This document shows, one piece after another, positions 17,891-27,199 of a DNA stretch of 64,000 nt. Positions within the stretch are counted from its first letter, which is position 1. Each line of letters begins with the position of its first letter. The notes under the pieces were generated by a model. It was given only the letters and a program-made list of their open reading frames with translations. It was not told where the DNA came from and did not search any database. The DNA comes from Haloarcula pelagica (GTDB taxonomy: Archaea > Halobacteriota > Halobacteria > Halobacteriales > Haloarculaceae). The position numbers were made by a program, and so were the translations under genes. Location: positions 372,001-436,000 of the forward strand of contig NZ_CP126162.1 of NCBI RefSeq assembly GCF_030127105.1, read 5' to 3'.

Positions 17891-18358
17891 TTATCGGTCG
17901 AGGACCAGGCGGACGTGCATCGTCTGATCGGGGAAGTACGCGTGCCGGAAGTAGGTCGGCGACTGCGTGCCGTCCTCGGTGGTGACGCGGATCCGCAGTT
18001 CCATGCCGGCCGCGCTCCCGCTGCCGGAGTACTCTTCGATCCCGAACTGCCCGTCCCCGTCGGTGACCGTCTCGTTCCGGTTGATGACGTTCTCGATGCC
18101 GACGACGTTGACGAGGACGGTGGCGTTCGCGACCGGCGTCCCGTCGGCGGTGACGACGGTCCCCGTGAGCCGGTTCCCGTCGTTTTCTGCCATGTAGGCC
18201 GTCGCACCGGCCGAGGCGGCGAGGATGACCAGGACGACGACGGTAAAGCGGTTGAGCAGCAGCGTCCGGAGACTGAGTCCCTCGCGGACGAGCAGCGCCA
18301 ACTGGGCGACCGGTTCGACGACGTACGCGACGAGTCGGCGGAGTGGACGATCCTGCAT
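17891..18358 (-). CDS. membrane-anchored extracellular beta-domain protein of the ABC operon
   Basis: A 155-residue protein. Residues 1-36 are cytoplasmic and basic, one membrane helix follows (about 37-56, NRFTVVVLVILAASAGATAYM), and residues about 62-153 form a carboxypeptidase-regulatory-like domain (LTGTVVTADGTPVANATVLV, then a DGDGQFGI turn). The domain should face outward. The gene lies 2 bases after the permease stop and 2 bases before the SDR, so it is embedded in the importer operon. No such subunit belongs to the standard MalFGK-type importer. It may hold the binding protein or glycan near the permease; that is inference. Confidence 0.7.
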   Translation of the reverse strand: MQDRPLRRLVAYVVEPVAQLALLVREGLSLRTLLLNRFTVVVLVILAASAGATAYMAENDGNRLTGTVVTADGTPVANATVLVNVVGIENVINRNETVTDGDGQFGIEEYSGSGSAAGMELRIRVTTEDGTQSPTYFRHAYFPDQTMHVRLVLDR

Positions 18359-18360
18359 GG

Positions 18361-19263
18361 TTACTCCTTGATGCTCCCCATCACGGCGCTCTCGATGAAC
18401 TGTTTTTGTAGCAACAGGAACAGCACGACCATCGGGACGACGGCCATGAGAGTGAACGCGTACATCAGCCCGTACCGGCCCTGGTTGTTGCCCTGGAAGG
18501 AGGCAAGCGCCTGCGTCAGCGTCATCAGTTCCTGCTCGTTGAGGATCAACAGCGGCCAGATGTAGGTGTTCCAGGCGAAGACGAACGCCAGGATGACGTT
18601 CGCGGCCAGCGCCGCCTTCGACAGCGGCCAGTAGATGCCGAAGATGATGTACAGTTCGGAGGCGCCGTCCAGCCGCGCGGACTCAATCATCGACTCCGGG
18701 ACGGCGTCGAAACTCGTGTACAGGACGAAGATGTTGATGATGATGATCGCCAGCGGCAGGACGACACCGAAGCGGTTGTTCAGCAGGCCGAGTCGCTGTG
18801 AGACGAGGAAGGCCGGGATGATGACCGTCTGAGCCGGGATCATCATGTTGGCGACCAGGAAGCCCTGGACGAGTCGTCGGCCGCGGAAATCCAGCGTCAG
18901 GCCGTAGGCCGCAAGCGAGTTCAGGATCAGGTTCGCGCCGACGACGGTCACCGCGATGAAGGCGGTGTTGAAGAGGAAGGTCAGGAAGTCGACCTCGAAC
19001 AGCACCTTCGAGAAGTTCGCCAGCGAGGGGTTCTCGATCCCGAGCGTCGGGACGCCGCCGTAGAGGTTCGCCGACGGCCACATCACTGAGATCTTGACCA
19101 GCCAGTACAGCGGGAACACGAAGGCCACGCCCATGATCGCCGCCAGCAGGAAGTAGCCGGTCCGAGTCAGCAGTTCCGTCCGGTCGGCGGCCCGCCAGAA
19201 CGACACCCGTTCGCGGAGCAGGCCGATGTCCCGTCGGTTCAGGACCTCGTTGTCACGGCTCAT
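18361..19263 (-). CDS. carbohydrate ABC transporter permease (MalG type)
   Basis: A 300-residue inner permease with six membrane helices. It carries the ABC-importer coupling loop near residues 190-210 (ESARLDGASELYIIFGIYWPLSKAA, EAA-type), and a MalG-like C-terminus QKQFIESAVMGSIKE. The ATG overlaps the stop of the upstream permease by 4 bases (ATGA), indicating translational coupling. The two permeases form the membrane channel driven by the MalK-type ATPase at 23444-24595. Confidence 0.93.
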   Translation of the reverse strand: MSRDNEVLNRRDIGLLRERVSFWRAADRTELLTRTGYFLLAAIMGVAFVFPLYWLVKISVMWPSANLYGGVPTLGIENPSLANFSKVLFEVDFLTFLFNTAFIAVTVVGANLILNSLAAYGLTLDFRGRRLVQGFLVANMMIPAQTVIIPAFLVSQRLGLLNNRFGVVLPLAIIIINIFVLYTSFDAVPESMIESARLDGASELYIIFGIYWPLSKAALAANVILAFVFAWNTYIWPLLILNEQELMTLTQALASFQGNNQGRYGLMYAFTLMAVVPMVVLFLLLQKQFIESAVMGSIKE

Positions 19264-20195
19264 CGGTACGACTCCCGTTGGACGAACCGGCCGACGGCGA
19301 TCAGTGAGAGCATCAGCAGGAACAACACGACCGTCAACACGGCGGCGTAGCCGAAGTTCCCGTTCGTGAACGCCTGTCTGTACAGGTAGGTGATGAGGAT
19401 CTCCGTCGCGTCGGCGGGGCCGCCGCCGGTCAGCACCCGGATCAGGTCGAACAGTTTGAACGAGAGGATCATCCCGACGAGGATACAGACCCCCATCGTC
19501 GGTTTGAGCAGGGGCAGCGTGATGTAGCGGAACCGCTGGCGGCGGTTCGCGCCGTCGATACGCGCGACCTCGTACACCTGCTGGGGGATCGTCTGGAGGC
19601 CCGCCAGGATGATGACCAGATACAGCCCGATGCTCTTCCAGATGTGGACGACGAACACCGACACCTTCGCCCAGGTGCCGTCGCCGAGCCAGGAGATGTT
19701 CGATTCGATGAGCCCCAGTTGGAGCAGGACGTGGTTCGCCACTCCTCCGCTGGTCTTGAAGATGTAGTTCCAGATGACGGCGATCCCGACCATCATCAGG
19801 ATGTACGGGACGAAAAACAGCGACCGGAACCCGTCGCTGCCGACGAACTGCTGGTTCAAGAGGAGGGCGATCCCCAGCGCGAGCGCGATGCCGACCGGGA
19901 TCGTCAACAGAAACAGGACGTTGTTGACGAGCGCGGTCACGAACACGTCGTCGGTCAGCAACCGCTGGTAGTTCTGGAGGCCGGCGAAGGAGGTCTCCCC
20001 GGTCCAGGACATCTCCTGGAAGGAGAGGAGGACCGTCCACAACAGCGGGATCGTCCGATAGAGCAGGAGCACGGCGATCGTCGGGACGAGGACGAGCCAC
20101 GCGACGATCGATCGACGCCGCTGTTCGGAGAACAGCGTCGCTAGATCCGCCTCGCCGATACGCCGGCTGACTTCCGTGAGCATCCCGGATGACAT
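19260..20195 (-). CDS. carbohydrate ABC transporter permease (MalF type)
   Basis: A 311-residue permease with six predicted helices. A long hydrophilic N-terminus (to about 28) precedes the first helix IVAWLVLVPTIAVLLLY, and the coupling loop EVARIDGANRRQRFRYITLP lies at about 212-231. It pairs with the MalG-type permease that overlaps its 3' end. The gene lies 31 bases downstream of the binding-protein gene. Confidence 0.93.
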   Translation of the reverse strand: MSSGMLTEVSRRIGEADLATLFSEQRRRSIVAWLVLVPTIAVLLLYRTIPLLWTVLLSFQEMSWTGETSFAGLQNYQRLLTDDVFVTALVNNVLFLLTIPVGIALALGIALLLNQQFVGSDGFRSLFFVPYILMMVGIAVIWNYIFKTSGGVANHVLLQLGLIESNISWLGDGTWAKVSVFVVHIWKSIGLYLVIILAGLQTIPQQVYEVARIDGANRRQRFRYITLPLLKPTMGVCILVGMILSFKLFDLIRVLTGGGPADATEILITYLYRQAFTNGNFGYAAVLTVVLFLLMLSLIAVGRFVQRESYR

Positions 20196-20226
20196 CGTTC
20201 GGTGATGGAGTCCTCTACCTGGGAAC

Positions 20227-21708
20227 TCAGTTCTCGATCGCCTGGTTGATCGCTTGCTCGGCGTCCGCTGCGGCCTGTTCGGGCGACTTCTCGCCGAGCG
20301 CGCAGGCCGAGACCATGTCCTTGTCGATGATGACCTCGATCTCGGCCGACGCGGGGATCGTCGGGGGCGCCCAGGCGTTGCTTCGGTTCTGGCTCCAGAG
20401 GTCGTACTGTTTGGCGAGGATCGGGTTGTTCGACCGGAACTCCTCGCTGTCGGCCAGGTCGCGGTGGGCGTTGAGGTTCGCGACGGGCCGGGTCGGGCCG
20501 GCGGTCGCGTTCTCCTTTTGCCACTTCTCGCTCAACACTACGTCGTTGATGAAGTGGAAGGCGGTCCGGACCTGCTCGGTGGGGTGGTACTCTTCGCTCG
20601 TGATCCCCCAGCCGTGAGCCGCGTAGACACCGGAGTTGCGCGGTCCCGGGCCGACACCGAGCGTGTCGACGTTGATCCAGTCGCCGTTGGCTTTGATTGT
20701 CCGGAGGTTGTTGAAGTGCGCGAAGTTCATCGCCGTGTTGCCGGCCGCGAACGTCTGGTTCGGGGCCGTCCACCGGCCGGTGAAGGAGGTCTCGGCGATG
20801 ATGCCGTCCTGGGTGAGTTCCTGGATCCGCGAGAGGATCTCGACGGTCGTCTCGGTGTTGAGCGCCGCTGCGGTGTTGTCGTCGTTCAACAGGTCGACGC
20901 CTTCCGTCTGGAACAGCGGCCAGAAGTGGAACCCGAAGGTCAGCATCATCAGTCCCATCTCGGCGCTGGAGTTCGCGACCACTTCCTCGGCCACGTCGAA
21001 GTAGTCGAAGGTCGTGTAGGGGTTCTCCACGGTGGGCGGCTCGACGCCGGCCTCCTCGAAGAAGGACTTCCGGTAGCCGGTCCAGGTCGTCGAGTGGTAG
21101 AACGGAAGCCGGTACAGCGTCCCGTCGACGGAACTGAAGTTCAGGATCTGCTCGCCGAACTTCTCCTGGATCGCGTCCATCCCGCCTTCGACCTCCTCCT
21201 CGATGATCGGATCGAGGGGCGCGAACACGCCGGCGCTCGCGTACCGGGAGAAGATCCCCGCCTGAGTGTCGACCGCGTGTGGCGGGTTCCCCCCCTGAAT
21301 TCGCGTCTGGAGGTACGACGGGAAGTCGCTGCCCGGCCTGTCGACCCAGTTCATCTCCACGCCTGAGTAGCGGTCGATGGCCGTGAAGTCGTCCATCCAG
21401 CCGTTGATCGCGTTCTCGTGGTAACCGATGTTCCAGGTCAGGAAGGATAGCTCGAACTCCGGCGCAGCCGGGGTGTCCCCGCTGCTGCCGTCGCCGCTCC
21501 CGCCGTCACCGCTGCCGCCCGAGCCACCGTCCCCGCCCGACCCACCGTCACCGCCGTTACCGCCTGTCCCGCCGTCCGACCCGCCATCGCCGCCGTCGCC
21601 GCCACAGCCGGCCAGTGCTGGCAGCGCCGCGCCCGCCGCCAACGCACGGAGGTACTTGCGCCGCTGGAGTCTACTCGGGAGTCCTGTGGGATCGCTCTCT
21701 TCACCCAT
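20227..21708 (-). CDS. extracellular solute-binding lipoprotein of the carbohydrate importer
   Basis: A 493-residue family 1 (sugar-type) binding protein. The N-terminus has a basic region, a hydrophobic stretch and a lipobox ending LAGC at about 34. A Gly/Asp/Ser linker (about 35-80) keeps the domain away from the lipid anchor. The mature part has typical elements such as FLTWNIGYHENA and a C-terminal helix AEQAINQAIEN. It would capture the sugar outside the cell for the two permeases. The specificity cannot be read from sequence. Confidence 0.92.
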   Translation of the reverse strand: MGEESDPTGLPSRLQRRKYLRALAAGAALPALAGCGGDGGDGGSDGGTGGNGGDGGSGGDGGSGGSGDGGSGDGSSGDTPAAPEFELSFLTWNIGYHENAINGWMDDFTAIDRYSGVEMNWVDRPGSDFPSYLQTRIQGGNPPHAVDTQAGIFSRYASAGVFAPLDPIIEEEVEGGMDAIQEKFGEQILNFSSVDGTLYRLPFYHSTTWTGYRKSFFEEAGVEPPTVENPYTTFDYFDVAEEVVANSSAEMGLMMLTFGFHFWPLFQTEGVDLLNDDNTAAALNTETTVEILSRIQELTQDGIIAETSFTGRWTAPNQTFAAGNTAMNFAHFNNLRTIKANGDWINVDTLGVGPGPRNSGVYAAHGWGITSEEYHPTEQVRTAFHFINDVVLSEKWQKENATAGPTRPVANLNAHRDLADSEEFRSNNPILAKQYDLWSQNRSNAWAPPTIPASAEIEVIIDKDMVSACALGEKSPEQAAADAEQAINQAIEN

Positions 21709-21727
21709 AAGAAATTATCGATGACCA

Positions 21728-21761
21728 ACATATGTAAACGTTTCGCACGGCACTTTATATC
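21728..21761 (-). promoter_or_regulatory. promoter region of the binding-protein/permease operon
   Basis: The plus strand has CTTTATATC at 21753-21761, a GATATAAAG TATA box on the minus strand about 45-50 nt before the start at 21708. Between box and start lies the perfect 8-bp palindrome ACATATGT (21728-21735), placed where a repressor could block transcription. Confidence 0.45.
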
Positions 21762-21804
21762 ACATCGGTATTGCCGACACTCCGGCCCTCCACGGACGAC
21801 AGGT

Positions 21805-23394
21805 TCACTCGATCCAGACCGGCGAGGCCCAGGCGTACTGCCCGTCCCGCTGGGCGAGTCGGACGTAGTAGTGGTCACGGTCGGCGGGGAGGTCGGCGAA
21901 CTCGACGGTCGCTCGGCAGGCCGAGGCGGGCGCGGCGGGGTGGAACTTCACCTTCCGCGCGTTGTGATAGGCCACGTCGGGGTTGTCGATGTCCTCGCGG
22001 GCCCGACCGAACTCCGCGGCGATGCGGTCGTAACAGTCCTCTGTGAACGCGACGACGTGTGTGTCGCCTAGGAGGTCCCCGAGCGCGACGGTCACGTCCT
22101 CGTGGCGGTCGAGCGCGAGCGACAGCGTCGTCGCCGCCGTTCCCGAAACCGTACAGACGAACCCCTGCGTGACCTCGTACACCGGGCTGTCACGTTCGGT
22201 GGTCACCGAAAACGAACAGCTGTCGCCGTCGTGGTCGTACCGCTGCCCCCAGCCGTTGAAACGCGGCTGGACCGCCGCAAGGTCGCCGTCCGTGACGGTC
22301 AGGTCGCCGTCGAACTCGTTTTCGGCCCCGTGCCAGTCACCGTACTCCGGCGTGGGACCCCACCCCATCTCCACGAGCACCGAATAGGTCGCTCGCTCGT
22401 CCTCGGCGGGGTACTCCCAGCGACTCGCGTGGGTGTACGTCTCCCGGACGCGCCCTTCGGCGACGAGTTCGACCCGGTCGAGCGGCCGGGCGCAGTCGAC
22501 CTCGACGGTCGCGGTCACCGGTTCGTCGGTCTCGACGACGCCGCCCATCGGTTCGCCGGCGAGCTCGTACCACAGCGTGATCCGATCGCCGGTGGTCCCG
22601 TAGGTCCGCCGAGCGGTGAGTGCGTCCCAGACCGCCTCGCGGGTCAGGTCTGTCGCCCAGAGGCCGGCCACACCGTCGCCCCACGAGCCAGGCAGGCCGC
22701 CGCCGTCGTTCGAGGCGATGACGCCGACGCGGTGGCCCTGTTCGAGCGCGTCCTGGAAGCTCCCGCCCGACGCCCGCGGCCCCATGCTGGGGTTCGCGTC
22801 CATCGGGACCGGCGTGCCGACGCCCTCGCTCGATCCATGAGTCGAGTACACTTCCGTCACCGGCGACAGCGCCGGGTCGTGCAACTCCCAGTCTTTCGCC
22901 CGCTCGCCGGCCTTGTAGGCCGTGTGATGGGGGATGGCGAGCGCCGGCATCTCCAGGTCGTTGAGGTGGTCGAACAGCCGCGGCAGTTTCCAGGCGTCGT
23001 CCAGCGGCCCGCCCTCGGCGAAGTGGATCACGTTGTGGTCGCCCCACGCGCGCCGGTTCCCGTTCCACTCGTAGCCCGGGAAGGTGACGAACTCGCCGGG
23101 GTCGTTGTGATCGGCCACCGCCCGCTGGATCCGGTCCCACCACTCCAGAAACTGTGGCCTGTTCTGTACCGTCTCCTCGCGCATCCCCCACCGGTCACGG
23201 TCGGTGACGCGGTACTCGAAGCCGATGTCGCCGGCCGCGAACCACGTGAACGGGTAGCACAGCACCGGGTAGATGTCGACGTTGTGACTGGCGTCGATCA
23301 GCGCCTCGTCGATGCGGTCCAGCGTCGCGACCGGTTCGGTCGCGTGCTTGTGGAAGTCCCCCCAGTACACCTGGTAATCGGCCGGGCCGGTCAT
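21805..23394 (-). CDS. DUF3604/PHP-like metal-dependent hydrolase
   Basis: A 529-residue soluble protein from ATG 23394. The opening YQVYWGDFHKHA carries the GD-x-H-x-H signature of PHP/DUF3604 metal-binding proteins. A second conserved block is PALAIPHHTAYK (about 146-157), and a third is GVIASNDGGGLPGSWG (about 226-241). The last 200 residues are beta-rich, probably a C-terminal sandwich. PHP-type enzymes are phosphoesterases or hydrolases; DUF3604 members often occur with glycan or sugar uptake genes. It lies between the ATPase and binding-protein genes of the importer. Confidence 0.72.
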   Translation of the reverse strand: MTGPADYQVYWGDFHKHATEPVATLDRIDEALIDASHNVDIYPVLCYPFTWFAAGDIGFEYRVTDRDRWGMREETVQNRPQFLEWWDRIQRAVADHNDPGEFVTFPGYEWNGNRRAWGDHNVIHFAEGGPLDDAWKLPRLFDHLNDLEMPALAIPHHTAYKAGERAKDWELHDPALSPVTEVYSTHGSSEGVGTPVPMDANPSMGPRASGGSFQDALEQGHRVGVIASNDGGGLPGSWGDGVAGLWATDLTREAVWDALTARRTYGTTGDRITLWYELAGEPMGGVVETDEPVTATVEVDCARPLDRVELVAEGRVRETYTHASRWEYPAEDERATYSVLVEMGWGPTPEYGDWHGAENEFDGDLTVTDGDLAAVQPRFNGWGQRYDHDGDSCSFSVTTERDSPVYEVTQGFVCTVSGTAATTLSLALDRHEDVTVALGDLLGDTHVVAFTEDCYDRIAAEFGRAREDIDNPDVAYHNARKVKFHPAAPASACRATVEFADLPADRDHYYVRLAQRDGQYAWASPVWIE

Positions 23395-23443
23395 CGGGCT
23401 GTCCTCCCGATCCGTCGCTGTCGGTCGGTCGTGTTCGTCGGAG

Positions 23444-24595
23444 TCACTGGTACATCTCGCTGGTCGGTTCGGCCTCCTCGGGCACGGTCTGGTGTTTGAT
23501 CGTCTCGCCAGTCTCGGCGTCGAAGAGGTAGCTGTTCGCCTCGGGGAACTGGAGTGTGACGGTGCTCCCGACCGAGAGCTGTTGGTGGCCGCTGACACTC
23601 GCGGTGTAGCGCTCGCCGTCGAGTTCGTAGTAGAACAGTTGCTCCTTGCCCAGCGGTTCGACGACCTCGATCTCCACGTCGACGGTGTCCCCTCCGTCCG
23701 ACCCCCGTGCGAGACGCGCGTCTTCGGGTCTGATCCCGAGGATCACGTCGGTCTCCTCGCGCCTGTCGATCGTGTCGAGCGTCTCCGAGAAGGTCAGTTC
23801 GAACGCCGGGTGGGTCAGCGTGAGTGCGTCCGTGCCCCAGGCGGCCTCACAGGGGATGAAGTTCATCGACGGCGAGCCGATGAAGCCGGCGACGAACTGG
23901 TTCGCCGGCCGGTGGTAGGTGTCCATCGGCCTCCCGACCTGCTGGACCGCTCCGTCGTTCATGATCGCGATGCGGTCGCCCATCGTCATCGCCTCGGTCT
24001 GGTCGTGGGTGACGTAGATCGTCGTCACGCCCAGTTCCTGCTGGAGCTCCTGGATCTCCGTGCGCATCGTGGTCCGCAGCTTCGCGTCGAGGTTCGAGAG
24101 CGGTTCGTCCATCAGGAACACCGCGGGCTCTCGAACGATCGCTCGCCCCAGCGCGACACGCTGTTTCTGCCCGCCCGACAGTTCGTTGGGCATCTTCTCC
24201 AGCAGGTCGGTGATCCCCATGATGCGAGCGGCCTTCTCGACCTGGCTGTCGATGTCGTCCTTCGGCAGGTCCCCCTGCATCTTGAGACCGAACGACATGT
24301 TCTTCCGGGCGGTCAGGTGTGGGTACAGCGCGTAGTTCTGGAACACCATCGCGACATCCCGGTTCTTGGGTTTCACGCCGGTCAGTGACTCGCCGTCCAG
24401 TCTGATCTCCCCGTCCGTGATCGACTCCAGGCCGGCGACCAGCCGTAGCAGAGTCGACTTCCCGCTGCCAGACGGCCCGACCAGTACGACGAACTCGCCG
24501 TCCTGTATCGTCATCGTGACATCCTCGACCGCGGCGATGTCACCCTCCGGGCCGGAGAACACCTTCGAGACGTTATCCAGCTCTACCGATCCCAT
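23444..24595 (-). CDS. carbohydrate ABC transporter ATP-binding protein (MalK/UgpC type)
   Basis: A 383-residue ATPase. The nucleotide-binding domain (1-235) shows Walker A GPSGSGKST (about 39-47), signature LSGGQKQRV (about 138-146), Walker B FLMDEPLSNLD (about 158-168) and the switch His in VTHDQTEA. A C-terminal TOBE/OB region (about 240-360), usual in MalK-type proteins, can bind regulators or sense substrate. It powers the permease pair at 18361-20195. It has its own TATA box and is separated from them by the DUF3604 gene. Confidence 0.95.
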   Translation of the reverse strand: MGSVELDNVSKVFSGPEGDIAAVEDVTMTIQDGEFVVLVGPSGSGKSTLLRLVAGLESITDGEIRLDGESLTGVKPKNRDVAMVFQNYALYPHLTARKNMSFGLKMQGDLPKDDIDSQVEKAARIMGITDLLEKMPNELSGGQKQRVALGRAIVREPAVFLMDEPLSNLDAKLRTTMRTEIQELQQELGVTTIYVTHDQTEAMTMGDRIAIMNDGAVQQVGRPMDTYHRPANQFVAGFIGSPSMNFIPCEAAWGTDALTLTHPAFELTFSETLDTIDRREETDVILGIRPEDARLARGSDGGDTVDVEIEVVEPLGKEQLFYYELDGERYTASVSGHQQLSVGSTVTLQFPEANSYLFDAETGETIKHQTVPEEAEPTSEMYQ

Positions 24596-24617
24596 ATTCT
24601 TGAATTTCCATCCACAT

Positions 24618-24628
24618 TGTCATATACC
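24618..24628 (-). promoter_or_regulatory. TATA box for the importer ATPase gene
   Basis: The plus-strand sequence GTCATATACC gives GGTATATGAC on the minus strand, centred about 28 nt before the start codon at 24595. This spacing predicts a nearly leaderless transcript that starts separately from the upstream dehydrogenase gene. Confidence 0.5.
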
Positions 24629-24666
24629 TTGGGGTGTGCTCACAGACCTGGTGACGCCGTTCCTCC

Positions 24667-25830
24667 TCACACGATGTCGTAGTTTCCGTCGATTTCGACG
24701 ACGGCGCCGTCCCGGTCGATCGACCGCTCGGCGGCCAGCGACACCGCGGCCGCCTTCTTCGCGTCGACCGCCGTCGCCGGGGGCGCCGCCTTTCCCTGGA
24801 GACACCGCAGGAACCGTCGCATCTGGTAGATGTCGCCGCCGTGGGAGCCCGCTGCGCCGACGGTGATCTCCTCGGTTTCCCCCCGCCGCTGGACGAGAAG
24901 GTCCTCGGGACTGTCGGGCGCGATGACGACGCCGTCGGTCCCGCGATACTCGGATGTCTTGCGCGTGTGGACATCGTAGACATCGGCGTGGCCGACACCG
25001 TTGTACAGACACAGCTCTAGCGAGCCCACCGTCCCGTCGTCGTACTGGACGTTGACGGTGGCCTGGTCGACGATGTCGGTGTCCCGCGTGAAGACGTGCT
25101 GCCCGCCGAACGCCGACACCCGAACCGGCTCGGCTTCGGTGTACCAGTTGAACAGGTCGAAGTCGTGGGAGTTCTTCTCCAGGAGGGCGCCGCCGCTGCG
25201 CGCCTCGCTGAACCGAAACCCGCCCGAGGACGACTGGAACGGATCCCGTACCTCGACGTGGCTCACCATCCCGAGGTCGCCGACGGTTCCCGCCGTCAGT
25301 AGCTCCTTTATCTTTCGGTAGTACGGCGCGACCCGTCGCTGGAACCCGACGTAAAACAGGGCGTCGGTGGCCTCGGCGGCTCCGATCAGCTCGTCGTGGG
25401 CCGGCAGTGTCGTCGCCAGTGGCTTCTCACAGAACGTGTCGATGTCCCGCTCCAGCAGCGGCACGGCGCTCTCGACGTGTCTGTCGTTGGGCGAGGCGAC
25501 GACGACGGCGTCGAACGCCCCCTCGTCGAGGAACGGCTCCAGATCGGCGTACAGTGCCGGGTCGTCGCCGTGTTCCCGACAGCGTTCGGCCGCCGTCTCG
25601 CGGGACTCGTCCCCCGGGTTCATGATCGCGGTGATCGAGGGCTGGAGGTCGCTCACGTCGTCGACCCAGTCGGGGGTCTCGGTGGCGAACTCGTCGTAGA
25701 ACCCGTGTGGCCAGCCGTCGTCGCGGTTACACAGGAAGTACTCCTGGTCGCGGATCGTGTACAGGTGGTCCATCAGTGTCCGGGCTCGCTTGCCTGCGGC
25801 GACGAACCCGATTGCTGGGCGGAACGGCAT
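24667..25830 (-). CDS. Gfo/Idh/MocA-family oxidoreductase
   Basis: A 387-residue sugar dehydrogenase-type protein. It has an N-terminal Rossmann domain (glycine loop in a variant form, IGFVAAGKRAR), the family motif CEKP at 134-137, and a second-domain motif LLEKNSHDFDLFNW (about 197-210) with the catalytic His/Asp. Members oxidise or epimerise sugars and inositols with NAD(P). It is the first gene of the minus-strand run and may process the imported sugar. The start at 25830 fits a leaderless transcript from the TATA box just upstream. Confidence 0.9.
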   Translation of the reverse strand: MPFRPAIGFVAAGKRARTLMDHLYTIRDQEYFLCNRDDGWPHGFYDEFATETPDWVDDVSDLQPSITAIMNPGDESRETAAERCREHGDDPALYADLEPFLDEGAFDAVVVASPNDRHVESAVPLLERDIDTFCEKPLATTLPAHDELIGAAEATDALFYVGFQRRVAPYYRKIKELLTAGTVGDLGMVSHVEVRDPFQSSSGGFRFSEARSGGALLEKNSHDFDLFNWYTEAEPVRVSAFGGQHVFTRDTDIVDQATVNVQYDDGTVGSLELCLYNGVGHADVYDVHTRKTSEYRGTDGVVIAPDSPEDLLVQRRGETEEITVGAAGSHGGDIYQMRRFLRCLQGKAAPPATAVDAKKAAAVSLAAERSIDRDGAVVEIDGNYDIV

Positions 25831-25852
25831 ACGAGAACTGTCGCCGCCCTGC

Positions 25853-25859
25853 TACTTAT
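25853..25859 (-). promoter_or_regulatory. TATA box for the Gfo/Idh/MocA gene
   Basis: ACTTATG on the plus strand reads CATAAGT on the minus strand, 23-29 nt upstream of ATG 25830. This suggests a leaderless mRNA. It lies 24-30 bases from the divergent TATA box at 25883, so the two promoters share one short control region. Confidence 0.45.
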
Positions 25860-25882
25860 GTGCTTGCCAGCGACGGCCGTAG

Positions 25883-25892
25883 CTATAAATAT
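25883..25892 (+). promoter_or_regulatory. TATA box for the MFS transporter gene
   Basis: CTATAAATAT is a near-consensus archaeal TATA box, about 45 nt before the ATG at 25935. It shares a 104-bp intergenic region with the divergent dehydrogenase promoter. Confidence 0.6.
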
Positions 25893-25934
25893 CGGACCGC
25901 CGACTGTTCGAGTGAGACGACCGGAGTTCGACCA

Positions 25935-27194
25935 ATGGGCGACACGTCACCACCGCTCGGCCAGGACTACCAGCGACCGATCATCGGTGTCTCGGCGTTG
26001 CTGTGGTCGCTGCCGACCAATCTCGCGACGACGACCCTGGCCGTCTTCGTCGGCCGCCAGGGGACCGCGTTCCAGGTCAGTCTCGTGACGATGTCGCACT
26101 TTCTCGCGCTCTTGCTGTTCGCGCCGGTGTGGGGAGTCGTCGCCGATCTCACGGGCGAACACCGGCGGCTCCTCGCTGGCGCCGGGATCGCCGGGTCACT
26201 GGTACTGGTCGTCCTGGGGCTGACCGAGGGCGTCTGGTACCCGATCCTCCTGCGGGGGCTGTACGCGACCTTCTTTGCGGCGTTTCCGCCGCTGATGTTG
26301 ACGATCGTGAGCGAACGTGGCGGCGCCAGCCGGCGGGGACAGGCGCTGGGCACGTTCAACAGCTGGCGGTCGGTCGGTTTCGCGCTCGGACAGTTCTTCG
26401 CCGGGCTCTCGCTGGCGTTGCTGACGTACTTCGAGATCTACTTCGCGCTGGCCGTGGTCACCCTCGCTGCGACGGCCGTGACCTGGTTCGTCGCGAACCC
26501 GGTCCCGGCCCGGGAGACGACGCTCCGGTGGACCACCGTCCGCGAGCAGGTCCGCCACCGCTTGCTCCCGGTGCGGGGGGACCGCTCACATCTGACCACC
26601 AGCGGCCTCCACTGGGTCTACGTCGCCGTCGGCCTCCAGGGGGTGACCTTCTTCGGCCTGCTGAGCCTGCTCCCGGTGTATCTCACGGACGAGGTCGGTG
26701 TCTCAGAGACGCTGATGGGGTTCTTTCTGGGGCTCAACCCGCTCAGCCGAATCGCGCTGATGCTGGTCTTCGGGGCGGCCGTCGAGCGGTACGGCCGGAA
26801 ACTGATCCTGGCGCTCGGTCTCCTGGGGACCGGCGTGTTCGCGGTGGTCCTGGCCGCAGCGACGGTCCCGCCTCCGGGCGTCCTCCGGCTCGTGGTCGTC
26901 GGCGTCGGCTTCGGGATCATCGCCGTCTCCTTCTCGGCCGCGGTCATCGGCAGCCAGACTTTCATCGGGGACGTGGCGGCGGTCGACCGGGAGTCCGAAC
27001 TGATGGGGGTCCGGTCGACGGCGATGGGCGTCGGTGGCGTGATCGGCCCGCTGCTCGTCGGCGGGCTCGTGACACTGCTGACCTACGACATCGCGTTCGT
27101 CCTGCTGTCTGGCTTCTCGTTCGCCGGGACCGCGCTGGTCGTCGTCGGCGTCTCCGAGACGGTCACCGGAACCGCCGTTCCCGGTCTCGACTGA
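25935..27194 (+). CDS. MFS transporter
   Basis: A 419-residue protein with twelve predicted helices and the major facilitator loop motif after helix 2 (GVVADLTGEHRRLL) and a repeat of it after helix 8 (VERYGRKLIL). The direction and substrate are unknown; it could export a product or act as a second uptake route for the sugar handled by the ABC importer. The start at ATG 25935 is chosen over an upstream frame that lies beyond the TATA box. Confidence 0.9.
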   Translation: MGDTSPPLGQDYQRPIIGVSALLWSLPTNLATTTLAVFVGRQGTAFQVSLVTMSHFLALLLFAPVWGVVADLTGEHRRLLAGAGIAGSLVLVVLGLTEGVWYPILLRGLYATFFAAFPPLMLTIVSERGGASRRGQALGTFNSWRSVGFALGQFFAGLSLALLTYFEIYFALAVVTLAATAVTWFVANPVPARETTLRWTTVREQVRHRLLPVRGDRSHLTTSGLHWVYVAVGLQGVTFFGLLSLLPVYLTDEVGVSETLMGFFLGLNPLSRIALMLVFGAAVERYGRKLILALGLLGTGVFAVVLAAATVPPPGVLRLVVVGVGFGIIAVSFSAAVIGSQTFIGDVAAVDRESELMGVRSTAMGVGGVIGPLLVGGLVTLLTYDIAFVLLSGFSFAGTALVVVGVSETVTGTAVPGLD

Positions 27195-27199
27195 GACGC

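Noticed and set aside
20254-21366. Long plus-strand frame opposite the solute-binding protein
   Set aside because: Shadow of a conserved lipoprotein gene; composition is Val/Arg/Gly rich without motifs.
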